Shown here: positions 1 to 17,342 of the stretch, one piece after another
Layout of the letters: the number at the start of each line of letters is the position of its first letter
Position numbering within the stretch: position 1 is the first letter of the stretch
Assembly (NCBI RefSeq): GCF_002994745.2
Contig: NC_037094.1
Span: 9,634,501-9,698,500, forward strand
Source: Rosa chinensis
Taxonomy: Eukaryota > Streptophyta > Magnoliopsida > Rosales > Rosaceae
Direction: 5' to 3'
DNA length: 64,000 nucleotides
Translations under genes and position numbers: made by a program
Notes under the pieces: generated by a model
The model's input: the letters and a program-made list of their open reading frames with translations, nothing else
Database searches by the model: none
What the model was told of the DNA's origin: nothing

Positions 1-346
1 ACAGGCATTTTCTAGTGCCATTTTTTTAGGAAATAATGTATCTGTTGTATCTGATTTCACCATTTATAATACAAGAATTCTCCACTCTCATGGCTATGCA
101 TTCAAGGATTAGTATAAATTCAACAACTTAAAAAGTCTCAAGCTCAATTCTTTGCCACAACGTCATTCTTTGTCAAACCAGTTGTGCTTATGTGAGAAGA
201 GAATACTATTGATATGGTGTACATGAGTTGGAAAAACAAATTGACAGTTCATGATATTGAAAGTCTTATTACTGGAGATAAGAGTAGGAAGTACATATGC
301 ACTTATGTGCCAACAAGTTGGTATGTACACTCAATGTAACCCCTAA
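1..346. other. 3' flank of the first beta-glucosidase unit, no gene
   Basis: No gene is seen. The last part, from about 210, resembles the sequence just after the stop codon of the two intact beta-glucosidase genes (around 6530-6656 and 11165-11251): a 'gagttgga' stretch, then 'tatgtgcc/tatgcca' and 'caatgtaacc'. This indicates that the duplicated unit includes its 3' flank. Confidence 0.5.
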
Positions 347-1255
347 TTAACTCGATCGGGTCTGATTGCTTTTAAGGAAAGCTTGGAACCACTTAACAGA
401 AAGATTGGGGATCCGGTTGAAATTGTCATTGAAATCAATGTAGTAAAGCCCAAGTCTCTTCGTCAGCCCCATACCCCATTCAAAGCTGTCAAACAGAGTC
501 CAAACAAAGTACCCTGCCCTTTGATGTTTACTTCACTCCTGCAATGGTTGAAATCATAAGCCATTGTTTAATGGTTCAGAAGCAGCAGATGACTAGTTCT
601 GATGTTAAAGATGTGGATGATCACTTACTTAATTGCCTTATTGAGATGATATAAATGGTGAAGAACATAGGAGATTCGATATGGGTCGTTTGTTCGTTCA
701 GCTAGTGGAACGTTGTCGATCATTCCTTAGCTCAGGAGTTCCTAAAAACAAAAAGTTGCAGAAGATATTAAAGGTCATATTATTATGATAACATCCGAGT
801 CACATATGGTTTAACACTTTAACTCTAGTGCAAGAGACCAAACCATTTTCAGTAATGTAGATTTTTGGGTTTTGATAATTTTGCTTTATATACAGCATCA
901 GTTTTTCCAGCCCTTCTGGCCAATGTCCTAGGTCCTGTAATGTAAAAAAAATTATATGTTAAACGTACACGAGCAGTGAAAATATATAATTAATACTGAT
1001 GGAAACATAAATAGCAATGTACTTAAAAATCAGAGTTTTCGTGTACCAGGCCAAGAGCAACCCCATTATTGTTCACCTCTGCAAGAAATAAAAGATTGTA
1101 AATCCCGAGGAAAACATTGAAGTCTATGCTTCATATCTGATATTTCGTTTTTCTTTTTTTGACCATTGGATGTGAGGTAGTATAATTTACCTAATTTATC
1201 AGCGACTCCATCTAGAGAATAGAGCGGCACATCAGTTGGAGATACCTGCTATTTT

Positions 1256-2732
1256 AGGATTAAATTCAGTTTAGCCCATGAGGTTTGGGGGTAATTTCAT
1301 GTTAGCCCATATCCTTTTAATTTAATCAGTTTATCCTCCGAGTTAGTCAATTTTCCTCAACTGTGTCCAATGTCTCACTTTCTGTCCAATTTGGACATTA
1401 AATCTATAATTGGGGCCCACTTCAATGGCTAAAATAGTCATTTCAAGACAAAAAAAATAATTCAAAAAAAAAACCCTAGGGATAATCCGATGTCGTTGGC
1501 CTCTGCTTCACCATCCCATTCTCCTCTTTTCAACCCATGCAGCAGAAGCCACCTTGTCTGACTCCTCTTCCTCTTAGCCTTGCCGCCTTGGCTCGGCCTA
1601 CAAAAAAAAAAAAAAAAAAAAAAACTCCATCTTCTTCTTCTTCCATCAGTCCTCTCCTCTTCCCAACAATAATTTCTTGAGACCCAATCTCAGTTTGGCT
1701 AGACTATTTGGCTTAGTTCATCACCCAAAATCATCACCTATTAACGCCCCAGAGCTTCAGGTCTGGAACAACGCCGCCTTCGACGACAATGAAGGTTTTG
1801 AAGTCTTTGGCACCGTCTTAAACCTTCATGGTCTTCAGAATCCGATTGCAGCAAAAGAGAATCTGAGCCCCGTTATCGATGGCCTCGAAGAAGATGGGTT
1901 TTTGAAATTGAAGAAGAGAAAGGTCGAGACTTGGGGAAGATCGATTCAGAGATTGAAGATATCGAGAAGGGAAGATTGATTCGGACATGGTCAAGCTCAT
2001 GGAATCACCTAAACCGGTTGGGCTACAAGAATCAGCGTCACAAGCCCTTATTTCGCTGTTGACAGTTCGGTCGAACCAGAATGAGTTGGATCCCAAAAAC
2101 GAAGCTATGAGCCACAAGGATTGGCGTCACAAGCCATTCGGTCGCTGCCATCCAACATGTTGGATTTCTTGATAGGCTCGGGTTTCGACCCGTTGCTCCA
2201 CCAATTTACCGGAAGAAAAAGAAGACCCAGAAGCTGGAGTCGTCGGATTGGCAGTGAGGCGATGGTCCAGGTCGACCCAGAAGACGACATAGGGCTTGAG
2301 GTACGGCCATGATAGAACAATGGGTGCCCAAAGCATTTATGGGTATGATGAGATCGGCGCGTGAGCTGGTTTCCTGCTTCACCGGACGACGCGGAGGCCG
2401 GACAGAATTTGTCAGAGACTGGCGAGTATGGTGATGGTGATGAGTTGAGATGAAGTGTGGTTTGGTTTTGGAGAGGAGAGGATCATAAGAGGAGGAGGAA
2501 GAAGAAGATTTTAATTTTTTGTCTTTTTTGAATTATTTTTTTTGTCTTGAGATGACCATTTTAACCCTTGAAGTGGGTCTCAATTACAGATTTAACATCC
2601 AAATTGGACTGAGACATTGGACACGGTTGAGAAAAATTGACAAGCTCGAAGGGTAAACTGATTAAATTGAGAGGATATGGACTAACATGAAATTACTCCC
2701 AAACTTCAAGGGAGTAAACTTAATTTAATCCT
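1256..2732. mobile_element. Mutator-like element with about 210-bp terminal inverted repeats (Pack-MULE candidate)
   Basis: The left end (1256 to about 1465, starting aggattaaat) reappears as an inverted copy at the right end (about 2520-2732, ending atttaatcct). The copies agree along almost their whole length with scattered mismatches and short indels. Landmarks in both are the 'taatttcatgttag' block, 'gtgtccaatgtctca' and a terminal 'tttcaagac'/'tctcaagac' followed by an A-rich run. Long inverted repeats of this size are typical of MULEs. The element lies inside the large exon of the beta-glucosidase pseudogene. No transposase is seen; the interior holds gene-like sequence. The target duplication is not clean: 'tatttt' occurs on both sides (1250-1255 and 2733-2738), where 9-11 bp would be expected. 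Confidence 0.8.
1677..2335 (+). pseudogene. Gene fragment carried inside the Mutator-like element
   Basis: A frame over 1677-1979 reads as a piece of a normal plant protein, with APELQVWNNAAFDD, KENLSPVI and charged stretches. Around 1940-1970 another frame continues with IDSEIEDIEKG, so the reading frame is shifted. This combination (NAAFD..., KENLSP, then an E/K-rich IEKEI-type helix) is remembered from a family of uncharacterised plant coiled-coil proteins; the family was not confirmed. Downstream sequence to about 2335 remains open in short pieces only. Most likely a captured and decayed host fragment, not a working gene. Confidence 0.45.
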
Positions 2733-3999
2733 TATTTTTACCATAAAATGATTTATGGTAATTGATTCCAACAAAATCATAACTTCCCTTGATCAAAGTT
2801 TTCTCTTCTGTTCCATCCAAAAAAAAAAAGTTTTCTCTTCTGCAGAAAAAGTAGGCAGCCTTTCCTTCACCATCTCTTTCATACTTTTTGGATATTCTCC
2901 GTACACCAATGGTTCCATAAACCATCCTAGCTGGAAATCAATAAGTCTTTGTGTAGCAGCTTTATCTTCCGGTGATTCTGATCAATAGGGCTCATAATAA
3001 TAGGTACCAAGGACCATCCCAATCTCACCATTTTATTGTGCCAGGTATTTTTCACGGTAGAGCTTAACCGCGGAGGCGTGAGAAAGAATAAGGTTTTGAG
3101 CTGCAATGTAAGGTTCTGTGGATGAATTACCACCCGATGTACGTGGTCTGGCAGTGACTAAACACCTCCCTGGTGGAGCAATCCCAAGTTCATGCCCGAA
3201 AGTTGCATGAATAATTGGTACCTTCAGGTATATTTCAATGACAAACCCCTCTAATACCTTTGGAGAGTTTTCATCTCAACCTTCAGGTGTTTTTCACATG
3301 CTAATACTTTGATTCCGAAAGGCAGAGGAGGAAAAAGAAAGGAGAAGGAGAAAAAAGACGATAGAGGGGAATCAGGGGATAGATAGAATTCAGTTCGGAT
3401 TTTGGGGGTTTTTTTTTCCTCCTTTTGTGGAGTTGTGGTATTTTATCGACGTTAAGATTCATTTGAGAAGAAAAAAAAGTACAAAAAACAATGTTAGCTT
3501 ATGTGGCACAATTAAATTCATTGGATTAGAATGAGGATTAGGATTTTATGAAATTTAGGTAAATTAACTTTAGAGGATCCAAATCCATTCAAATGTTGGT
3601 AGTCAATCAGACAGGATAGTTGAGCTTGGGGATCAACCTGAGTGTTTTTCGACAAAATCATCCCAAACAATTCGTCCTGTTCCTCCTTCTTTAGGTGACC
3701 CTTCAGTCTGTAGCCAGTACACATTAATTCAGACATGCACACCTATTTTTTTTACTATTGATTACTAGAGAAAAATGTTAACAATCATATAACTGATATA
3801 TGTCCCTTTTAATCAATATGTTCGTACCTGTGCAGCACTGGTACCGATTCCAAAAATAAAATCCCTTGGAAAGTCTGATGTCTGATCGTATGATATTCAA
3901 CTCTTCAACAAATGTGGAACTATTTAAACTCAATTGAAATGTCAATCCACCTACTGTCACATTCGCTGGAACTGCAACAAGATCATCCACTTTGATCAA

Positions 4000-6656
4000 A
4001 ACTAAAAGTAAAAAAAAAAATGACTGTAAATGATCATTTCTGTGAGAATGGACTGCTTTGCTTTATATCTAACGATGATGGCAAACCTTGAGTGCTGTTT
4101 ACACCCAGTTATTCAACCTCCAACTCATCCAATCATAGCCGTTGGAAGAATAATTGGTGATGTTATTGTCGATTGATACATTTATAAGTTGATAATAACA
4201 ATATTATGTTGAGAACTTATCGGCTATTAATTATGTCATATATGATTGATTTGATGCGTAAGATTTAAAGTTTTATCACTATTAAAAGCATATGCCGAGT
4301 AGAAGTTTATGAAAAGCTAGCTACACCATTTACGTTGATAATCCCATGCACAACAGTTTGGATTAAGGTTTTGTTTTAACATATATCCAAACAAAGAGGA
4401 TAGATAATGAGGATAAAGGAATTTGGTTTCATGGATTAGTGGAAGTTGCATGGTATTCTTCCAAGCCATCCTCTAGTGTCTAACGTGGTGCACTACTAGG
4501 AATGAATCATGTCAATTGATAAATCATACACATCATTTGTAGAGCCTGAATCTTGGATAAGGATTGCGCCACATGCAATCATTATATGAAGGGTTCCATT
4601 GCATGAGGGACTCTAACCTAAGCTAAAGCAAGAGAGTTTGAGTTCAAGAGCAAGACCACCTCGGCTTGATTTATCAATGAACTCTATATAAAGCAGCATC
4701 AACAAAAGACACACATACACACATCTCCGGTCAAAACTCCATCATGGATTTCCTTTTATTTTTCTTAGCTCGAGGCCTCAAGATTAGTTTCATTGTCTTT
4801 TCAATTCTTTAGTTATTAGCTCTACCAGTTCAAGTCATTTCCCTTCATTTTCTTGTAACCTAGTATCAATATTTCAATTGTTTCTATTCTTACTTTTTTA
4901 AGTAATATTTGATAGTTTTGTTGTTCAAAACCGTTTACGTACTTTTTCGCTCTTTACGTTATTGTTCATTTAGTTTCTTGCAATTTAGTTTCTTGTTCTT
5001 TATTTTTCTACACTTAATTTAGAGTTTACTTCCTTGCTCTTTTACTATTGTGTTTATGCTCTTGCACTAGGAGTAGTTATAACTTAATTGTTTGGTTATC
5101 AATCACTATTTGCTTCATCCATTGAACGACTCGAAAGTCCTTGTCCCCAAGGCATTGGACTCTTAGCCGAAATTGTTCCTTCCTCGGCTTTCAATCCCTC
5201 GATGAAGTCAGAATCATGCACACTACATCTACATCACATTTACAATTGCACACTTGGTCGTGTGCTGGCACGCCCCGCAATCTATTCATCAAGAAAGATG
5301 TTTGTTTCTTGATCTCTCGACTATCTCGGCCGAGGTGATTTTCAGAGGCAACAAGTGCCCTCTACAAGTAATCAAGCAGGCTATCAAAACAAAGGCGCAA
5401 ACAGCAATGAGACCATACAAAATTTTTGTTGATGAAGATGAGGTAAAAGAATCCATGGCTTCCCAAGCAATAAGAGTACCAGTGAATACAATTTAATTTT
5501 CATTCTTGGAGCGTTAAATAGATCACAAGTTCGTCTCTACGTTCTTACCACATGCAGTTTATTAGTTAGGGTAGTTTATTTGTTATGTACTTGTAATGTT
5601 AGCTGTGCAATTTGTGAAAAAAGGGTTATCCACTCTGTAATCTGTGAAATGGGATATTAGTTAGCTCTGCAATTATCATTCAGCATTCAGTTGATGGGTT
5701 TCAAAATTGTTATATTGGTCTGCTGCCCTAGCTAGTGCTAACAATTGGGTGCGTTCTAAATTTGTTAAGGCCAACCATATATCTAATTCTAGCCCCTACT
5801 GCTTTGTTAGTTCATTTATTCTGACTAAAATGACACGTGCGCGTTGTGTAATATACTACTTAAATTAAGTGTGTACTGTAAAATTTTCAGACAATTTTTA
5901 ATTCCTTAATTTGAAATAAATTTAACACATGTCACTCTGGGAGAAGTCACCTCTTATATAGTTAACTTTCCTGAAAAATTTGAGAAAATATAATCTTTTT
6001 CAAACTTTGGGCTTAAACTGATAGAGGTTATGGAATCCTCAAAAATAAAAATAAAATCAGCTTTTGAATGGTAAAATGATGAACGAGGTGCTTTGAAACT
6101 CAAAAATATATACATACATACGATACGTCTCAGATTAGTGAAGAATTATTGAAATATTTAATATTTTCATTTTTTTCATATAACACAGTTACTGCCCACC
6201 AATGCTAAAATTATCTCATTGACATTGCCAATTGCAAAAAAGTACTAAATAAGATATTGCAACCGTAGAAATCAAGGCTTATCTATTGTGTATAATTAAG
6301 ATTTGTTACCTGGTGAGTGACAGTAAACAGTTGAACACTACTTTGTGATTAAATTACTATTCTTTTCTAACTTCAATCATCAATCGTCTAATCGTCTTAA
6401 TCAGCTGAGTTTGATTATTTGAAACGATTTTTATTTTTCTGCATTATGGATTGAGAGCGTACAATGATAATTAAGTGAAATGTTATTGCATATGAAGAAC
6501 TTGATTATTTACACGTGAGTTGAAAAACAAATGAATAGTTGGATCATGAAATCTAAAGTTTTATTACTAGGAATACACACACTTTATGTACCTACGTAAA
6601 TGATACAATTATATGCCAAGAAGTTGGTACAATCAATGTAACCATGCACATACTAA
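4000..6656. other. Intergenic, possible old LTR-element remnant
   Basis: No gene is supported. A stretch at about 4600-5500 looks like a decayed LTR-type promoter and leader: a TATA-like 'ctatataaag' at 4685, a CA-rich start, then 'tcgtgtgctggcacgccc' and 'gactatctcggccgagg' near 5260-5335, followed by a short open frame ending in KIFVDEDEVKESM that matches no family I know. No paired LTR or target duplication was found, so the origin is a guess. The rest (5500-6530) is AT-rich and featureless. From about 6530 the sequence is the 3' flank of the next beta-glucosidase. Confidence 0.3.
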
Positions 6657-9418
<2,762 letters not shown>

Positions 9419-11128
9419 GGATGGATGACCTAGCCTCGATCATGAGCAAGGATCGAGTAGTATATCTCATAAATACTTGATCAGCTTTAATTAAAGCATT
9501 GGTGAACACAAGGGTTAATTGGCACCACCTTCTACAATATTGGTAGTGCATATATGCTTATTAGAAACTAATTAACCATCACCAGATCTAAATATACAAT
9601 GACAAGAAAGCACAAATTTTGGAATGCATGTAATTGGCAAATTGATGAAATTAGTTCATAAAAAGCTGCCAGAAGGTCATAATTAAGCTCATGATAGACT
9701 TTAGCTATGCCTAGAATGAGACAGAAATTAATGAAATAGAAATATGAGCAAAGAAATCTATATCCACATATATTTGTTATCCACGGGTTGAAAGCGGTAA
9801 ATCCGCTCCCTCCTCCACCATACAAATCCTCCACAGCCCGCCCCTCAAGGCTTGGATTTCGATGGCTCCGAGAAACAAGTGTCACATTAATTCTGAAGCT
9901 GAGGAAAATTCGATACCATGTTTGACGTACGTACGCCAATTACCCACCGCCTTGAAACCAATTGCATGTTCATAGAAGACAACAAGCTAGAGCTTTCTCT
10001 ACGTACGTAATATTCTTCAGAAGTTTTCTGATATATATTATGAACAATCAGGAACATTGTGTTGTTGATCGTGCAGCACCTCATCAACTTGCCGCCGCAG
10101 CATCATCTGCCAAGGGCCAAGGCCAGTGCCGAAGCTAGTCCGGTAGAAACCATTTTTGTTGAAGAGATTGAAGGAAAATGCATGAGAACCACCAAATTCT
10201 GCAAAGGAGGAGGCGCCTTCCTAGCTAGTCAAGGTTTTCAATACAAACCGGCTTCTATGGCTGTCCAGTTCTTTTACTTACCTGGATTAACTGTGCATTC
10301 ATCAAGGGTCCAATATGTAATAGTCAAGGGGAATGAATGCTAGTGAAGATGATCGATGAGAATGATCATAAAGGGTTGTTTAATTGCTATGATATTTGAA
10401 AACAGTACTTAATTGTTTTGAGACAAACGAGCCTCAAGTGATCGATCACTTTGTAAAAGTACGAAATCATGATTTGGGTAGATTTATCATTTTCCAAATA
10501 GGAAGTTATGTTATCCTCACAGAATTTGACGATGTGTAAGCCATAAGTAACTCATCTACTTATGACTTACACACCGTCAAATTTTATGTGTATGTCGCAC
10601 ATGTGTTATAGTTGAATTCTCTTTTTTCAAATAGAACATAAAACAATCCCTATGACTCTATGAGTTCTAACAAATAAGAATTGTTCGGACTTCGGAGTTA
10701 GGTAGACTGTGTCTCAAACCATTGGTACAGACGTACAGTTTTATTGAATCGGATGCTCGAACCAACCACCTCGGTTTTATACTTTACATAAGAGAAATCT
10801 AACAACTCTCTTCTTTGGGTGTTTATGCTTTTGCCTCAAATCAATTTAGGTGTTTATACATTTTACGTCGAGAGAAGTCGGCTCTTAATACATAATATAA
10901 TTAATGGTTTTTTTTATTGTGAAAATTTGATGAAATACTTCCTTCTCTTTTCCAATTTTGTGCTTGATCATCTTACTATAAATTTCTTATGTCCAATATT
11001 GGCTTCAATGATTAAAAAGTTTAGATTAGTACAGTGATGAAAGCTCATCAACTGAGATTTGAAAAGCAACCGAGCAAATTTGATCATTTAAACCTTTTTT
11101 TTTCTTCATTAAACAGAAAACAACGTAC

Positions 11129-11175
<47 letters not shown>

Positions 11176-11251
11176 TTGGATATGAAGGAACTCTATGTAC
11201 GTATGTACGTACATGATACAGTCATATGCCACAATCAATGTAACCACGTAC
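9419..11251. other. Intergenic between the two intact beta-glucosidases
   Basis: The segment 9555-9700, upstream of copy A, is homologous to 14060-14195, upstream of copy B (shared 'aaactaattaacca', 'gcacaaattttggaatg', 'aagctcatgat'), so the duplicated unit includes upstream regulatory DNA. A 94-codon open frame at 10059-10343 (+) lies between the genes; its sequence matches no family I know, and it has no paralogous counterpart, so it is not called as a gene. The remainder is AT-rich. Confidence 0.5.
11135..11172. repeat. (AT)n microsatellite
   Basis: An uninterrupted AT dinucleotide run of about 19 units, 80 bp beyond the stop codon of beta-glucosidase copy B. Confidence 0.95.
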
Positions 11252-13944
<2,693 letters not shown>

Positions 13945-14889
13945 GGATGACCTCGATCGATATCCTGATCAGCGATAAGGAGTAGTTCTCCTAAGAACTC
14001 AGCTTCGATTAAAGTTGTGGTGAAACAAAAGGGTTAGAACTGCCTCTTATAATAGTTCAATGCATGCTTAGAAACTAATTAACCAGAGCCAGATCAACAT
14101 GCAATGACAGGAGCACAAATTTTGGAATGTAGTTTGTGAACAGTAATCAGTTCATAAAGAACTGCCAGGTCATTAAGCTCATGATTTGAAATTTGTTTGT
14201 TTTCATCAACCGTTTGATTTTGCGTGTTTAATTAGCTGGGTATTCTAGAAATGTTTTAGAATATAAGTGTGAAAATAACTTTCTATACGTTATATATATA
14301 TACTTGGGCAACATATTAAGAATATACACGAGATATTCCCAAGTTCTGTGAGCCGAATATATTAAACATATTTGTCTCATTTTCAAGTCGAGATTAAATA
14401 AATAAAATTGAATAATCTAATTTTTGATATAAAAAAATTCTATTTTGAGATAATGTAGGCTTCCATAATTTAAGAAAATGCAATAGCAGTTGTTAATTCC
14501 ATATCTTTCAAGATTCGAGTTTGTTGCAAGTCAATTTAACTTTCTCTACGATCTCATTTGCTGGAAGTTTTTTTTATGATCTTATATAACCGTTAGATTA
14601 TATGTGTATATCGTAAACATGTATGTGCATACCACATAGGAGAAGTTTCCATTCAACTTCATTTTGAATAGTTTGAGAACCATACGAATTTTAATATATT
14701 AAAACTCTAAGGACTAAGGATCAAAGTAGCATAGTGGTCAAAATTTAGGGGCGCTGGCCAAAATTAAAATTCTATAAATTTGGCTGCTGAAAGCTGGGCT
14801 CCCATGAGTGCAACCCTATGTTTAGAAACTAGACTCTCCCACACTACGGGATATACTACAGTCTCACACCGACACGTGTAAATACGTTA
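13945..14889. other. Upstream region of beta-glucosidase copy B and spacer to MPC1
   Basis: 14060-14195 is the duplicated upstream block shared with 9555-9700. The rest is AT-rich spacer, and no open gene is seen. Toward 14870 an ACGTG-containing 'cacgtgtaaatacg' lies just before the MPC1 leader exon and could be a promoter element of that gene. Confidence 0.45.
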
Positions 14890-14892
14890 TTC

Positions 14893-15031
14893 GTGAATCA
14901 GCGACCTTTCTATATAGTCGTCTTCTTCGCTCTACTGCGAGAGCTGGAAGAACCCCAAATCCCTCTCCCTGAGTTTTTCTCTGTAGCCAATCGGCGATCG
15001 TCCCCAGTTGGTTCGGCTATTTCTCCGATAA
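14893..15031 (+). other. Probable 5'-UTR exon of MPC1
   Basis: Pyrimidine-rich leader-like sequence ending at a plausible donor (gataag|gtattt, near 15031). The next acceptor (gttgtag, about 16013) lies 30 bp before the MPC1 start codon. A first non-coding exon with a roughly 1-kb leader intron is inferred from these splice signals and the absence of other coding sequence; the exact transcription start is not visible. Confidence 0.45.
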
Positions 15032-16042
15032 GGTATTTTTTTTTTTTCATTGCTATATTTGTAACGTACATAATCATCATCATTATTGTAATTTTGGGAA
15101 TTTTGAGATTGGGTTATGATTTTGGTAAAGGTCTGAACTTTGATCGGATTGGTTATCGAAAATTGATTTTATGCTCGATTCTAAATTTGAATTTGTATCG
15201 AAACCCTAAATTGTGAGTAACCACCATATCACTATAATCTGATTCTGATATGCACACTGAAATTTTTTTCTCTTACCAATGGGATTGAGCTTTTGGGTAT
15301 TTATTTTGTTTGTTTGGTCTGAATTGAGCTATACCGTTGAGAAATTGGTTGTTATTTTTTTTTTCATTTCAAAGTTGCTTTGACAAGTACTGCTGAAAAT
15401 TTCTTAGTGATTTGGCTCAGCAATTAGCATAAGTTGATCAAATGCGTTTCCTTTGTGTCATGTAATAAGTTAATGCAAAACTGGGTAGTTGGATATCAAG
15501 GCCTGATGTGAATGAGTATGAATTGTATGAGTACCATCAGTTGCTATCTATTGTGGTTTTTTTTTTTTTTTTTGAGTATGCAAATTCAGGCAGATCATTT
15601 TGTTCTTCAAAGTTTCACTAATCACCGTAAAGTTAGTAACTGTGGAGAGTTTGAGAATAGTAGAGAAGGCATTGTTTGACTGACCTTTTAGGAGCAAGGC
15701 GGATCTATTAGAATGATTTCTGTGGAACTATTGAGAGCGGGAACAGGATAAGAGCATTGAATCATAGAAATTGATTGAAATGAATAGTTGTTTGTTGCCA
15801 ACTAGAGATTTCTGGGAAGTTGGGTTTGGGGTTTGGCTGATTCACTTCTAACAGGACACTTGTTTTCCATGAATGAGTAGTTTTAAGATTGAGTGGATGC
15901 ATCTTTTTTTTTTTTTTTTTTTATGGGGTTGATGGAGCCTTACTATTTGGAAGTATGGAACCATTTTAATGCTGCATTGCCTTACTTTTTTCTTCTTTCT
16001 TATGACGTTGTAGAGATATACTATAAGCAGCAGTCGTAACAT

Positions 16043-16758
16043 ATGGCTTCGTTCAGAGCATTCTGGAATAGTCCAGTTGGTCCGAAAACCACTCACTTTT
16101 GGGGACCTGTTGCAAACTGGGGGTTTGTTGCCGCTGTATGCTTCACTACCCTGATTTCCAGTATATGAGAACAGATTTGAATATAAGTTGGTTTTCATGC
16201 TTTTTTACTAATGATGACCATAATGGTTGATTTAACAGGGACTGGCAGATATGAGTAAACCCCCAGAAAAAATTTCTGGAAACATGACAGCAGGTTGATA
16301 ATGATTGATTTTGAAGGATGTAAATTGTCTTCACAGCATATTATTTAGGAAAGATTATAATCTCTCTTTGAATTTGGCTCTGCAGCAATGTGCGTTTATT
16401 CAGCATTATTTATGAGGTTTGCATGGATGGTACAGCCTCGTAACTACCTACTTTTGGCGTGCCATGTCTCGAATGAGACTGTCCAACTCTATCAACTCTC
16501 CCGCTGGGCGAAGGGTCAGGGGTAAGTAACTGCACTTAATCTAGAAATTTTTTTCTCATTGAAATATCAAAATCAATAAGAACATTAATATACGGCACAT
16601 TGACTAGAAACATTAAACAGAAAAATTATGACGAATGGATGTCTAAACACTGATATATAGTACACTGACTAAACCACAGTTTCATAAAATTTATTCTATT
16701 TTCTTGCTTCTGTGATAGGTATTTGCCCCAGAAGAAGGATGAAGCTGCCACCCAATAA
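16043..16758 (+). CDS. MPC1: Mitochondrial pyruvate carrier subunit 1
   Basis: Four coding exons, 16043-16135, 16239-16293, 16386-16521 and 16719-16758, join in frame to 107 residues, the normal size for MPC1. The product starts [20 protein letters not shown] and contains the family's ANWGF, MSGNMTA-like and NYLLLACH...QLYQLSRW segments. MPC1 pairs with an MPC2-type subunit in the inner mitochondrial membrane to import pyruvate into the matrix. The N-terminal amphipathic stretch and two to three hydrophobic helices fit. The start codon is the first ATG after the leader acceptor. No defects are seen. Plants also have MPC2-type paralogues beginning with a HPAGPKTIHFWAP-like sequence; this one is clearly of the MPC1 type. 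Confidence 0.95.
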
Positions 16759-17342
16759 CTTGTTGCTTCTGTCATCTCATTGTTATATCTTCATTTCAGT
16801 TGTGATTTTTGAATTAACCAATGTTCATCATGTTAAGACTTTCGTATATTGCTATTTGCGTTTTAGATAAATTACCGAGCAGGTGAAACTTGTTTTGTAA
16901 TCTATTCTGTTTATGTCATGCTTTGATTTCTTTTCAAAAGTATTTGTTTCAGTCGTGGCTTTAAGCAACCAGTAGCATGGAGGATGTCTTATAAGTCCCT
17001 TTATAAGCTCAAGCTTACAATATATAAGGGTTCATGACTTCATATGAATTTTATGCAAATTTTGTATACCACTGTTGTCTGGGAAGTTTTTCCCCACCTC
17101 AAGCTCCAAGTATAGGAATGATGAAAACTGACACTAACCAAGATAAGTCAAAACATCACTTTTAGGACCCCAAACGGTACAAATACTGTAATGTCATTCA
17201 AAATTTAGCTGCACTGGCAGTTCAATCTGATTAAATAACAAATCTGATTCCCTTGATACAGAAGACCAATGTACAAAATTGCTAACACAGGCCCTCTTCC
17301 CTGTTTGTAATTAAAATGAGCCTACATACAATCTCATCTCAA
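16759..17342. other. Convergent 3' ends of MPC1 and WDR74
   Basis: The 584-bp spacer between two convergent genes should contain both 3' UTRs. No further coding signal is seen. Confidence 0.5.

Larger units (their letters stand above)
347..3999 (-). pseudogene. Beta-glucosidase (GH1) pseudogene, first unit of the tandem array
   Basis: Remains of a family 1 glycoside hydrolase gene homologous to the two intact copies downstream. Recognisable pieces, in coding order: exon 1 without a proper start (about 3820-3999, VTVGGLTF and the EELN segment); part of exon 2 (about 3670-3730); the large exon (about 3225 down to 2740, then 1255 to 1195), including GIAPPG and FVGINY; the exon with the nucleophile motif YITENG (about 835-935); and the last exon (347 to about 535), ending FLKSNQTRSS. 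It is broken in several ways. The exons with the HWD-type motif and the NEP acid/base motif are not found, a small insertion just before the GYF segment near 520 shifts the frame, and a Mutator-like element interrupts the large exon. What remains cannot encode an active enzyme. Confidence 0.85.

Noticed and set aside
5088..5496. Overlapping 65-80 codon ORFs in three frames
   Set aside because: No family match, and the frames conflict. More likely decayed retroelement leader.
10059..10343. 94-codon ORF between the beta-glucosidases
   Set aside because: No recognisable family, no paralogue in the duplicated unit, and no splice or promoter context.
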